Positions 18,891 to 27,056 of a stretch of DNA of 64,000 bases are shown here, in pieces. The notes below the pieces were generated by a model, which saw nothing but the letters and a program-made list of their open reading frames with translations, was not told where the DNA came from and did not search any database. This stretch comes from an uncultured Paludibacter sp. (GTDB taxonomy: Bacteria; Bacteroidota; Bacteroidia; Bacteroidales; Paludibacteraceae), in NCBI GenBank assembly GCA_937897985.1, contig CALCBD010000004.1, forward strand, positions 1 through 64,000. The letters are read 5' to 3'. The position numbers and the translations under genes were made by a program. Each line of letters starts with the position of its first letter. Within the stretch, counting starts at the first letter, position 1.

Positions 18891-18925
18891 AATCCCCGGA
18901 AATATCCGGGGATTTACTTATTTTA
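18891..18925 (+). terminator. Terminator of alginate transcription unit 1
   Basis: A perfect 10-bp stem AATCCCCGGA/TCCGGGGATT (18891-18900 with 18905-18914) with a four-base loop AATA, followed by a T-rich stretch. It lies 10 bases after the small gene and separates the two transcription units. Confidence 0.85.
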
Positions 18926-18984
18926 GTAGACATTTTCACAAAATCATGAATTGATTAATTTAAAAAATATGACTCTGTAACTGA

Positions 18985-18996
18985 TTGGTTGACCAA
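18985..18996. promoter_or_regulatory. Distal operator of alginate unit 2, TTGGTTGACCAA
   Basis: Same palindrome as in unit 1 with one central change. The following 18 bases, including ATGTTTTACAACAT at 19001-19014, are identical to those after the distal operator of unit 1. Confidence 0.7.
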
Positions 18997-19063
18997 TTTT
19001 ATGTTTTACAACATGTTTTTTAAAAAAGTCTGAATAAAGTTTTTTTATTGGGAATAGTTATAG

Positions 19064-19071
19064 TATTTTTG
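19064..19071 (+). promoter_or_regulatory. Promoter -7 box of alginate unit 2
   Basis: TATTTTTG again matches TAnnTTTG and overlaps the proximal operator by three bases, exactly as in unit 1. The leader to the ATG at 19141 would be about 60 nt. Confidence 0.65.
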
Positions 19072-19080
19072 GTCGACCAA
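19069..19080. promoter_or_regulatory. Proximal operator of alginate unit 2, TTGGTCGACCAA
   Basis: A perfect palindrome exactly 84 bp from the distal copy. Spacing and overlap with the -7 box are the same as in unit 1. Confidence 0.75.
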
Positions 19081-19140
19081 TTAGAAAATCGTAATACATT
19101 TAATAAAACGTTATTACTAACCAATAAAATTTAAAAATTA

Positions 19141-21990
19141 ATGAAAAAAATAATTTTACCGATATTATTTTCAGCTTTTGCATACGTTGCAGGAGCTACT
19201 GTTTACTTAAACGAAACATTTAATTACTCAGTGACCACACTGGCTCAGGAAAGTTCATGGACCACAGTGGGAACTTTAACCACGGGCACCGGGCGAAATA
19301 TCATTTCTTCACCACTTACCTACTCTGTCAACGGCAAAACATACAGTCTGTCCGGAACGGGAAAAACACTGAACAGTGATGTTGCAACATCAACTGATTA
19401 TAAATCATATAAACCTTTCAACACAACAGCTGTCAATTCAGGTTCGGTTTATCTTTCATTTCTTTATAAACCCGGTGTGGCTCAGTCACAAACCAATTCC
19501 GAAGTAATGGGTTTGGCAGATGGTACGAGCCAGGGACCAAGACTCTGGGTTGGTAAAGGAGCATTAAATACGGCTAATTTCCGCTTTGGTTTGACACGGG
19601 GAATTACTACCGGAGCAAGTGTTATCTGGAACAGTACTGAATACTCGGATACACAGGCTACTTTTTTAATTGTCATCAAATATGATTTTTCAAACAATAC
19701 AGCATCGGTATTTATTAATCCGGCTCTTGGAACTATTTCCGAGCCGGGTGCCGATATTATTGATAATACGACCAGCACCTACAGAACTCAACTCAATAAC
19801 CTATGGTTGAGATGTACCGGTTCAAGTGCAGCAAAATTCAACATTGGTGGCATTTGCGTAGCTTCTTCGTGGATTGAAGCGGTTGCAGATAAAAACACTC
19901 CCAAACTGGATTCACCGGTAATCGGTGCTGCAACTTCGGTTACGGGCGAAGGATTTACTGCCAACTGGTCGACTGTTTCCAACGCACAGGGCTATAAAGT
20001 AAAAGTATACCAGTCGACTACACTTGTCGGGACTTATCCGGTGAACGGAAATTCAGTCACTTCGCTCGTCATAAATGGTCTGTTGCCTAACACAACTTAT
20101 ACTTATAAGGTTATTGCAACCGGCGATGGCACAAATTTCACCGATTCGGACGAATCAGCAGCATCAGAAAGTTTCACCACACTCAACACCGGTATTGATG
20201 CCATTAATACTAATTTCGGTGATGGAACCTGGGGAGAAACTGCCGTTTCATATACTTCAGGCAGTTATCCCACTACTACACTTAATGGATTTAATTTAGT
20301 AAAAGCATACCTTCAAAGCAGTTCGCTTACCTGCCAGACAGGTGAAAATCACGTCAATCGGATTTTGCTCGATAAAAATTCTCAGAATGCTGCTCTTGAA
20401 TTTCCAACGTTAAAAACTGTTGGCGAAGTTGAAATACATGCCGCAACCGGCACCGATGCCATGAGTTTTCGACTCGAAGAATGGGTGAACAACCAATGGC
20501 AGGTTGAAAACACATACACAACCCGTAAATCGCCCGACAGTATTTATGTAATTCCGCTTTTACGTTCTGCCAATACGAAACTCCGGATTGCCAATAATAC
20601 CGGAAGTGGATTGTATATTTACAAAATTCTGACACGCACTTTACAGGAAACCGTTGATTTAACACTGAAAAGTTCATCTCCAACTGAAAACGAGGTTGTA
20701 TTTTCGAATCTGAAAAAAACCATCACTCTTACTTTCAATAAAAATATCGAAAAATTAAACGGTACAATTTTACTGAATGCTGTTTCAATTCCATTAACCG
20801 ACTGTACAGTCATGAATAATATTGTTACTATACCTGTAACACTCACAACAACAAGCGGTTCGAATAAAAACTACACTTTAACTGTAAGTGCGGGTACTTT
20901 TGGCGAAGCCGGAAACAACACCAATCTTTCGAAAGCGATAACACTTAATTTTCAAACCATTAAGTCGGTCGCTTATCCTTCGGATTACAACGGATTAATT
21001 GATGTGGTTTATAAAAATGTGAATAGTCCTAATTGTCGGATGGATGTATATTATCCCACCAATCCAACGTCGCCGGTACCCTGTGTCATTAATATGCACG
21101 GCGGTGGCTGGGTCAGTGGCGCCAAGGAAGAACAGGGAGGATTTTCCATGTATTTCAATGTTGGTTATGCTGTGGTGAATGTTGAATACAGAATGCGAAA
21201 CGAAATTGAAGCACCTGCTGCTGTAGAAGATGTAAGAGCAGCAATGCATTATGTATTGAACCATGCTCAGGAATGGAACATCGACAGAAATAAAATCATT
21301 TTTCAGGGTGGTTCGGCCGGAGGACATCTTGCACTCACAGCCGGTTATCTCCAGAACGACAGAAGATACGACAATGAAATTACACAGTATCAGGGTGAAA
21401 TCAATGTAATGGCTGTGATTGACAAATACGGAGCTGCAGATTTAACCACTTTCCTGCCTGTTTATCCGGGTATGGTTCTCTGGTTTGGATCACATGCCGG
21501 CGATACCGACTTTATCAAATCACTCTCACCTGTCGATTTAATCAATTCGCACACTCCGCCTACTTACATTATTCATGGCGATGCCGATCCGACTATACCA
21601 TATAGCCAGTCTGTAACCTTATATGCAGCGCTGCAGAATGCCGGAGTTAAAAGTATGTTTACAACAGTTCCCGGAGGTGGTCATGGCGGTTTCCCAACAG
21701 CTTACAATACTCAAATGGAAACCGAAGTGATAAGTTTTCTTCATTCGGTTGAAAGTACGGTAACAGGGGCGAAAAATACGGAAAACAAAACCAACCTTAA
21801 AGCAATTATTCAGGGGAAACAGGTCGTTTTACAAGGCAATGACGATACGACGACGAGTGTTTTCGACTGTGTTGGAAACGAAATATTAACAACAAAACTC
21901 AAATCATTTGAAATTACTCAAAAAGGACTTTATATTCTAAAAATTAAAAACGGAGAAAAGAAATCTGTTCAGAAAATTTTAATTCAATGA
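19141..21990 (+). CDS. Secreted esterase (alpha/beta hydrolase) with accessory domains and T9SS signal
   Basis: A 949-residue protein: signal peptide (1-19); the shared N-terminal domain of this locus (about 20-255); FN3 (about 257-345); the shared NTNFGDGTWG module (about 355-505); an SbsA-like Ig domain (about 505-610); an alpha/beta hydrolase of the BD-FAE/HSL type (about 615-875); and a T9SS sorting domain. The hydrolase has the oxyanion motif HGGG (His653-Gly656), the nucleophile in GGSAGG (Ser725), Asp816 in HGDADPTIP and His848 in GGGHGG, so it should be active. Such enzymes remove acetyl or aromatic acyl esters from polysaccharides; de-acetylation of acylated alginate is my inference. 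It is the first gene of unit 2, and its stop overlaps the next start (ATGA). Confidence 0.85.
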   Translation: MKKIILPILFSAFAYVAGATVYLNETFNYSVTTLAQESSWTTVGTLTTGTGRNIISSPLTYSVNGKTYSLSGTGKTLNSDVATSTDYKSYKPFNTTAVNSGSVYLSFLYKPGVAQSQTNSEVMGLADGTSQGPRLWVGKGALNTANFRFGLTRGITTGASVIWNSTEYSDTQATFLIVIKYDFSNNTASVFINPALGTISEPGADIIDNTTSTYRTQLNNLWLRCTGSSAAKFNIGGICVASSWIEAVADKNTPKLDSPVIGAATSVTGEGFTANWSTVSNAQGYKVKVYQSTTLVGTYPVNGNSVTSLVINGLLPNTTYTYKVIATGDGTNFTDSDESAASESFTTLNTGIDAINTNFGDGTWGETAVSYTSGSYPTTTLNGFNLVKAYLQSSSLTCQTGENHVNRILLDKNSQNAALEFPTLKTVGEVEIHAATGTDAMSFRLEEWVNNQWQVENTYTTRKSPDSIYVIPLLRSANTKLRIANNTGSGLYIYKILTRTLQETVDLTLKSSSPTENEVVFSNLKKTITLTFNKNIEKLNGTILLNAVSIPLTDCTVMNNIVTIPVTLTTTSGSNKNYTLTVSAGTFGEAGNNTNLSKAITLNFQTIKSVAYPSDYNGLIDVVYKNVNSPNCRMDVYYPTNPTSPVPCVINMHGGGWVSGAKEEQGGFSMYFNVGYAVVNVEYRMRNEIEAPAAVEDVRAAMHYVLNHAQEWNIDRNKIIFQGGSAGGHLALTAGYLQNDRRYDNEITQYQGEINVMAVIDKYGAADLTTFLPVYPGMVLWFGSHAGDTDFIKSLSPVDLINSHTPPTYIIHGDADPTIPYSQSVTLYAALQNAGVKSMFTTVPGGGHGGFPTAYNTQMETEVISFLHSVESTVTGAKNTENKTNLKAIIQGKQVVLQGNDDTTTSVFDCVGNEILTTKLKSFEITQKGLYILKIKNGEKKSVQKILIQ

Positions 21991-23549
21991 AACAAAAAAT
22001 GAATCTTAAATCACATTTTATTTTTTCGGTACTGTTACTGAGTATATCTGTTCATGCTCAGCAACTGACAGTCAATGAAATATTTAACGAAGGAGCTGTA
22101 CTTCAGCAAAATTCGAAAGTAGCAGTTTGGGGTACCTCACCTGCTTCAAAAGAAATCAAAATTAACTTTCAGAATAAAACGGTGAAAACCACCGGCAAAC
22201 CTGACGGTACATGGACTGCCGACCTGCAATCATTAAAAGCCGGCGGACCTTTTATGATGAAAATATTTTGTGAAAAAGACACAATCAGATTCAACGAAAT
22301 TTATGTGGGCGAAGTATGGCTGGCCGGCGGACAATCCAACATGGCATTTATGCTCGAAAATTCGGACAATGGCAAAACAGAAATTGCCAATGCCAAAAAC
22401 AATAATATCCGTTTTGTGATGGTTCCCTACAAAGCTTTCGAAGGAGATAAAATCCGCGGCGATTTAAACTGGAGAACCGCCACCACCGAAAACGTGTCAA
22501 AAATGTCGGCCGTGGCTTACTATTTTGCAAAGGATTTACAGGCAAAACTAAAAGTTCCGGTCGGAATTATCTGCTGTTACAAGGGAGGATCGGGTGCCGA
22601 AACATGGACTACAAGAGAAAGTTTGATGAAAAATCCGGAACTGGCTCCTATCGTCGAAAAATATGAAAATTATTTTTCAGAATTAGGAAATGAAAAATAC
22701 ATGCAACTGGTTGCCAAATATGAAAATGATCTGAAAGCTTATCAGGATTCGGTTAAAGCCGGAAACAAAAACCTGAAAAGTCCCAAAGAACCAATGGGAG
22801 AACGGAACTATAACCGTCCGTATGGATTGTACAATACCATGTTGAAAAGGGTCATTCCTTATACAGTAAAAGGAGCTATCTGGTATCAGGGCGAACACAA
22901 TTCGTCGCGTGGAAAACAATATCAGACCTTATTTCCGGTAATGATTGAACAATGGCGTACCGATTTCAGAAATCCTGACATGCCGTTTTTATTTGTCCAG
23001 TTGCCCGGTTATGCAAATGCCGATGCTAACAATCGCCAGATTTGGCCGGAATTAAGAGAAGCTCAGTTATTCACCATGCAAAAAGTACCAAACACAGGTA
23101 TGGCGGTGATAAATGATCTTGGCAATCCAACCAACATCCATCCTACTCACAAAGAACCGGTCGGAAAAAGATTAGCTTTGATTGCCCTGAATAAAACATA
23201 TCAATTCAATGTTCCTTACTCAGGACCGGTTTTCAAAAGCGCTCAGTTCAAATCAGGTAAAGCTGTAATCACTTTTGATTATATTGAAAAAGGATTAAAA
23301 TGCGACGGTGAATTACAGGGTTTTACAATTTGTGGGGATGATAAAAATTTTGTACCTGCAAAAGCACAAATAATCAATAATCAGGTAGTTGTATCGGCCG
23401 AAGGAGTTAATTCGCCTGTAGCTGTACGCTACGACTGGTCGAACTGGACCATTGGAAATCTGAAAAACAGTGCAGATCTTCAGGCAAGTCCTTTCCGTAC
23501 AGATAATTTTCCACTTTTATCCGAAAGTAATAAAACTGATAAATATTAA
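21987..23549 (+). CDS. Sialate O-acetylesterase-like (SASA family) carbohydrate esterase
   Basis: A 520-residue protein with a signal peptide ending VHAQ. The SGNH-type hydrolase motifs of the SASA family are visible: GEVWLAGGQSNM with the nucleophilic Ser, GAIWYQGEHNS, and NIHPTHKEPVGKRLA with the catalytic Asp/His region replaced by HPTHK. These enzymes take acetyl groups off sugars. There is no T9SS tail, so it may be periplasmic. The start overlaps the preceding stop by four bases; an alternative ATG at 21999 would fit the signal peptide equally well. Two esterases side by side in a lyase operon suggest an acylated substrate. Confidence 0.85.
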   Translation: MKQKMNLKSHFIFSVLLLSISVHAQQLTVNEIFNEGAVLQQNSKVAVWGTSPASKEIKINFQNKTVKTTGKPDGTWTADLQSLKAGGPFMMKIFCEKDTIRFNEIYVGEVWLAGGQSNMAFMLENSDNGKTEIANAKNNNIRFVMVPYKAFEGDKIRGDLNWRTATTENVSKMSAVAYYFAKDLQAKLKVPVGIICCYKGGSGAETWTTRESLMKNPELAPIVEKYENYFSELGNEKYMQLVAKYENDLKAYQDSVKAGNKNLKSPKEPMGERNYNRPYGLYNTMLKRVIPYTVKGAIWYQGEHNSSRGKQYQTLFPVMIEQWRTDFRNPDMPFLFVQLPGYANADANNRQIWPELREAQLFTMQKVPNTGMAVINDLGNPTNIHPTHKEPVGKRLALIALNKTYQFNVPYSGPVFKSAQFKSGKAVITFDYIEKGLKCDGELQGFTICGDDKNFVPAKAQIINNQVVVSAEGVNSPVAVRYDWSNWTIGNLKNSADLQASPFRTDNFPLLSESNKTDKY

Positions 23550-23552
23550 ATA

Positions 23553-24725
23553 ATGAAAAACATTAAAATATTGGCTTTTCTGATTTGTTTTTCCACTTTT
23601 CAGGTCAGTGCTCAAATGCTGGTTTGGAATGTAAAAACCCTCGAAAAAGCAAAAAACTCTAATTCGCCGGCAGCAAAAAGCATTGTCAGAGAAGCTGACA
23701 AACAACTGTCTGTAAACATATTAACCGTCATGGATAAACCTATGACTCCTCCGGGTGGCGATAAACACGACTATATGAGTATGGGGCGCTACTGGTGGCC
23801 CGATCCTGACAAAAAAGATGGTCTGCCTTATATTCGTAAAGATGGAGTTGTCAATTCGGAAATCGATAAATTAGACAGAATGCCACTGAGTAAAATGGCA
23901 AGAAGTGTAAATACATTATCGATAGCTTACTACCTTACCGGCGATGAAAAATATGCTTCGAAAGCAGTTGAAAATTTACGAATCTGGTTTGTTGATAAAA
24001 AAACAAAAATGAATCCGAACATGAATTTCGGTCAGACCATACCGGGTCGGAACGAAGGTAAAGGACGTGGAGAAGGTGTACTTGACACTTATTCATTCGT
24101 TGAAATGCTCGACGCAGTTGAATTGTTGAAAAATTCGAAAAGTCTGAAAAACAAAGATATCGAAGAACTCAAAAACTGGTTTTCAGCTTATCTCGAATGG
24201 ATGCTTACTTCAGCCATCGGTCAGGAAGAAAACGACGCAAAAAATAACCACGGAACAGCTTTCGATGTTCAGGCTGCCCGATACGCTTTATTTGTAGGAA
24301 AAAATGAGGTGGCCCGAAAGATAGTGACCGCATTTCCCGAAAAACGTTTGTTCAGACAAATTGAGCCAGATGGTTCACAACCTTTAGAACTGGCCCGAAC
24401 CACTGCCTTAGGTTATTCGGTTTTTAATCTGACTCATTTTATCGATATGACTTTAATTGCAGGATCAATGCAGTTGAATTTATTGGAATTAAAATCGGAA
24501 GATGGCAGAAGTATTCAGAAAGCAATTGAATTTCTGATTCCGTATATTGGTAAGCAGGTCACTGATTTCCCCTATAAACAAATCAAAGAATGGGACAGTG
24601 TACAACAAAAACTGTGTTGGGAATTATACCGGGTTGATAAGCTTTTGAAAAAGCCCTTGTATGAGAAATATTATGTAAATCAAGTCAATGCCGCCTCAAA
24701 AGGTGACGAATTGCTGATTTACTGA
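23553..24725 (+). CDS. PL38-like alginate lyase family protein (copy 1)
   Basis: A 390-residue protein with a signal peptide (MKNIKILAFLICF...VSAQ) and an all-helical alginate lyase domain (the Pfam Alginate_lyase fold, most like CAZy family PL38). Conserved blocks are GGDKHDYMSMGRYWWPDP, NFGQTIPGRNEGKGRGEG and NNHGTAFDVQAARY, where Asn231-Asn232-His233 should lie in the active site. IEPDGSQPLELARTTALGYS is also family-typical. The reaction is beta-elimination of alginate or a related polyuronate; substrate preference cannot be read from sequence. It starts 3 bases after the esterase and is followed by a close paralogue. Confidence 0.85.
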   Translation: MKNIKILAFLICFSTFQVSAQMLVWNVKTLEKAKNSNSPAAKSIVREADKQLSVNILTVMDKPMTPPGGDKHDYMSMGRYWWPDPDKKDGLPYIRKDGVVNSEIDKLDRMPLSKMARSVNTLSIAYYLTGDEKYASKAVENLRIWFVDKKTKMNPNMNFGQTIPGRNEGKGRGEGVLDTYSFVEMLDAVELLKNSKSLKNKDIEELKNWFSAYLEWMLTSAIGQEENDAKNNHGTAFDVQAARYALFVGKNEVARKIVTAFPEKRLFRQIEPDGSQPLELARTTALGYSVFNLTHFIDMTLIAGSMQLNLLELKSEDGRSIQKAIEFLIPYIGKQVTDFPYKQIKEWDSVQQKLCWELYRVDKLLKKPLYEKYYVNQVNAASKGDELLIY

Positions 24726-24751
24726 TTATTGGATAATCAAATAAAGTATTT

Positions 24752-25918
24752 ATGAAACAAATAAAACTGATTATACTCTTACTCACACTTACACTGTTTG
24801 TTCAGGGTCAGGTGAGGGTTTGGAATCTGCCACAACCTGAAAAAGCCCGATTAACATATTCGGTAGCGATAGAAAACATCATTAAGGAAGCCGATAAAAA
24901 TCTGAAACTCAAAATCGCCACGGTGGTTGATAAAACAAAAACAGCACCGAGTGGCGATAAACACGATTATATCAGTTGCGGGCCCTATTGGTGGCCGGAT
25001 CCGAAAAATCCAAACGGGCCCTACATTCGTCGTGACGGTGAACGAAACACAGAAGTGCTGACTCAGGATAAAATCAATCTGGCATCGATGACAAAAGGAA
25101 TTGTTAATTTATCATTGGCCTATTACTTCACTTCCGATGAAAAATATGCCCGCAAAGCAGTTGAAAATCTGCGTATCTGGTTTCTGAATCCCGATACCCG
25201 GATGAATCCGAACCTGAATTATGGACAGACAATTTTCGGATATTTTGATGGCAAAGGCAGAGGCGCCGGTTTGATTGAAACTTATTCATTTGTCGATATG
25301 CTGGATGGTGTGGAACTACTGAAAAAATCGTCTGCATTTAAAAAAGCATACAGAGCTGCTTTGAACAAATGGTTTGATCACTATCTGAACTGGATGCTGA
25401 CATCCGATATCGGGAATCAGGAATATAACGCCAAAAACAATCACGGAACTGCTTTCGAAGTTCAGGCTACACGAATTGCGCTGTTTTTGGGAAAAAATGA
25501 AATTGCCCTTAAATTCATCAAAGAATTTCCCGCACGCCGCATTTTTACCCAAATCGAACCCGATGGCTCGCAACCATTTGAACTGGTGAGAACCAAGGCA
25601 TTGCATTATTCAACTTTTAATCTGACGCATTTGTTAGATATGTGCCGTATAGCCAAATCGCTGAACATAGACCTTTACAACGAAAAATCAGATGATGGCA
25701 GATGTATCACCAAAGCTTTTGAATTTCTTTCACAATACGCGGGGCAGCCTAAAAGCAGGTTTCCCTACAAACAAATTGAAGAATGGGACGAAACTCAACG
25801 TAAACTTATGGTTCAGTTATACAGGGCTGATTTATTTCAGTCAAAACCGCTTTTTCAATCCTTTTATCAACAACTTGTTTTAAATCATAAAATCGACAAA
25901 GAAATATTACTCTACTAA
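24752..25918 (+). CDS. PL38-like alginate lyase family protein (copy 2)
   Basis: A 388-residue paralogue of the preceding gene, with the same blocks throughout: GDKHDYISCGPYWWPDP, NYGQTIFGYFDGKGRGAG, NNHGTAFEVQATR (His231 in NNHG) and IEPDGSQPFELVRTKALHYS. It has its own signal peptide (ending FVQGQ) and no T9SS tail. The pair looks like an old tandem duplication, since the copies are similar along their full length but differ at many positions. In several loops they differ more, for example PGRNEGKGRGEG versus FGYFDGKGRGAG, so cleavage specificity may have split. Confidence 0.85.
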   Translation: MKQIKLIILLLTLTLFVQGQVRVWNLPQPEKARLTYSVAIENIIKEADKNLKLKIATVVDKTKTAPSGDKHDYISCGPYWWPDPKNPNGPYIRRDGERNTEVLTQDKINLASMTKGIVNLSLAYYFTSDEKYARKAVENLRIWFLNPDTRMNPNLNYGQTIFGYFDGKGRGAGLIETYSFVDMLDGVELLKKSSAFKKAYRAALNKWFDHYLNWMLTSDIGNQEYNAKNNHGTAFEVQATRIALFLGKNEIALKFIKEFPARRIFTQIEPDGSQPFELVRTKALHYSTFNLTHLLDMCRIAKSLNIDLYNEKSDDGRCITKAFEFLSQYAGQPKSRFPYKQIEEWDETQRKLMVQLYRADLFQSKPLFQSFYQQLVLNHKIDKEILLY

Positions 25919-25954
25919 ATAAATCAAAATGTCTTACTTTTAAAAAATTTCATC

Positions 25955-26983
25955 ATGAAAAAATTATTTTTACTCCTTTTTGTATGTACATCTGTATTAG
26001 GCATAAATGCACAGGTGTTCGTTGAAAACTTTGCAACTGCTCCGGTAAATGGCAATTTAGAAGGATATAACAATTGGTATGTATGTTTAAAGTCGGGTGA
26101 CAATGGCGGATCGAGTCCGAAAATTAATGAAGGTGCATTATTCTACACCGGTTATGCAGGAACTAATGTTGGGAATGTTGCAGTACTTGATTCAGCGATT
26201 GGAATTACATCTGCGAATCAACGTATTTCAACCAGAATTGTAAAATTCGGCGCTGATACACTAAAAAATAATGTTGTTGGTCAAAAGATTTATGCCGCAT
26301 TTATTGCTAATATTTCTTCTCACAGTGCACGTACTTACCGTGATTTCTTCACATTTGAAGGATCAAAAACCTCGAGTAGTACACGTGGTAGAGTTTTTGC
26401 AAAAATAAATACAGCAGGAGATTTGTTCACAATAGCAATCTCAAAAAACTCAAGTACAGCCGGAGTTTATGTTGAATCCACCACGATTCCGGGATTATCT
26501 TTAAGTACAGGTGTCAATCATTTATTTGTCTTTTGTTATGAAAATATTGAAGGAACAGATAATGACAGAAACATTTTATACATCGATCCGGATTTAACAA
26601 AATCAGAAGCTGAACAAACCAACGTTCTTATCAGTACAGATGTAGCAACAGATTACGGAACAACTGCAGGTTTGGGGATTAATCTTCGTCAACGTGGGAT
26701 TGGTGCTCTGATTGGTGGTATTCGTGTTGGATATTCGTGGGAAACAGTGTTATTACGAAATACAGGTTTTAATAATATCAGCTCTTCTGAAATCAGAATT
26801 GCAGGTAAAACAGTTATTACCGACAATCCCGGTAAAATTCAGATTTATAACTTAGCCGGATCCGAAGTGTTGAATGCTCCAACCAATGGTCGATTTGAAA
26901 CCTCATTGACAAAAGGTTTGTATCTTGTTAAGTTCGTTAACAATTCGGGCAAAACATATTCTTCGAAAATCAACATAAACTAA
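25955..26983 (+). CDS. Secreted T9SS protein made of the shared N-terminal domain
   Basis: A 342-residue protein: signal peptide (about 1-19), then the same domain that opens the FN3 protein and the esterase of this locus (about 20-265, with ILYIDPDLTKSE and GINLRQRGIGALIGGIRVGYSW), then a T9SS sorting domain (about 270-342, with KIQIYNLAGSEVL and GLYLVKFVNNSGK). The domain therefore exists here on its own. No catalytic motif is recognised; a concanavalin-like binding fold is a guess from the strand-rich pattern. It lies between the lyase pair and the second PL6 gene. Confidence 0.7.
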   Translation: MKKLFLLLFVCTSVLGINAQVFVENFATAPVNGNLEGYNNWYVCLKSGDNGGSSPKINEGALFYTGYAGTNVGNVAVLDSAIGITSANQRISTRIVKFGADTLKNNVVGQKIYAAFIANISSHSARTYRDFFTFEGSKTSSSTRGRVFAKINTAGDLFTIAISKNSSTAGVYVESTTIPGLSLSTGVNHLFVFCYENIEGTDNDRNILYIDPDLTKSEAEQTNVLISTDVATDYGTTAGLGINLRQRGIGALIGGIRVGYSWETVLLRNTGFNNISSSEIRIAGKTVITDNPGKIQIYNLAGSEVLNAPTNGRFETSLTKGLYLVKFVNNSGKTYSSKININ

Positions 26984-27015
26984 TCATATTCTATTAGTTA
27001 CAATCAAATTTAAAG

Positions 27016-27044
27016 AAGTGCAGATAAATTTAAAATCTGCACTT
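27016..27044 (+). repeat. Perfect stem-loop just before the second PL6 gene
   Basis: AAGTGCAGAT (27016-27025) and ATCTGCACTT (27035-27044) are perfect 10-base complements with a nine-base AT loop. No T tract follows. The stem ends 12 bases before the ATG at 27057, so it could affect ribosome access or protect the downstream message after processing. A GTG inside the stem (27018) is in frame with the lyase but is an unlikely start. Confidence 0.7.
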
Positions 27045-27056
27045 CATGATATCCTT

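Noticed and set aside
27018..27056. GTG start for the second PL6 protein
   Set aside because: It lies within a perfect hairpin and puts 13 extra residues before a normal signal peptide.
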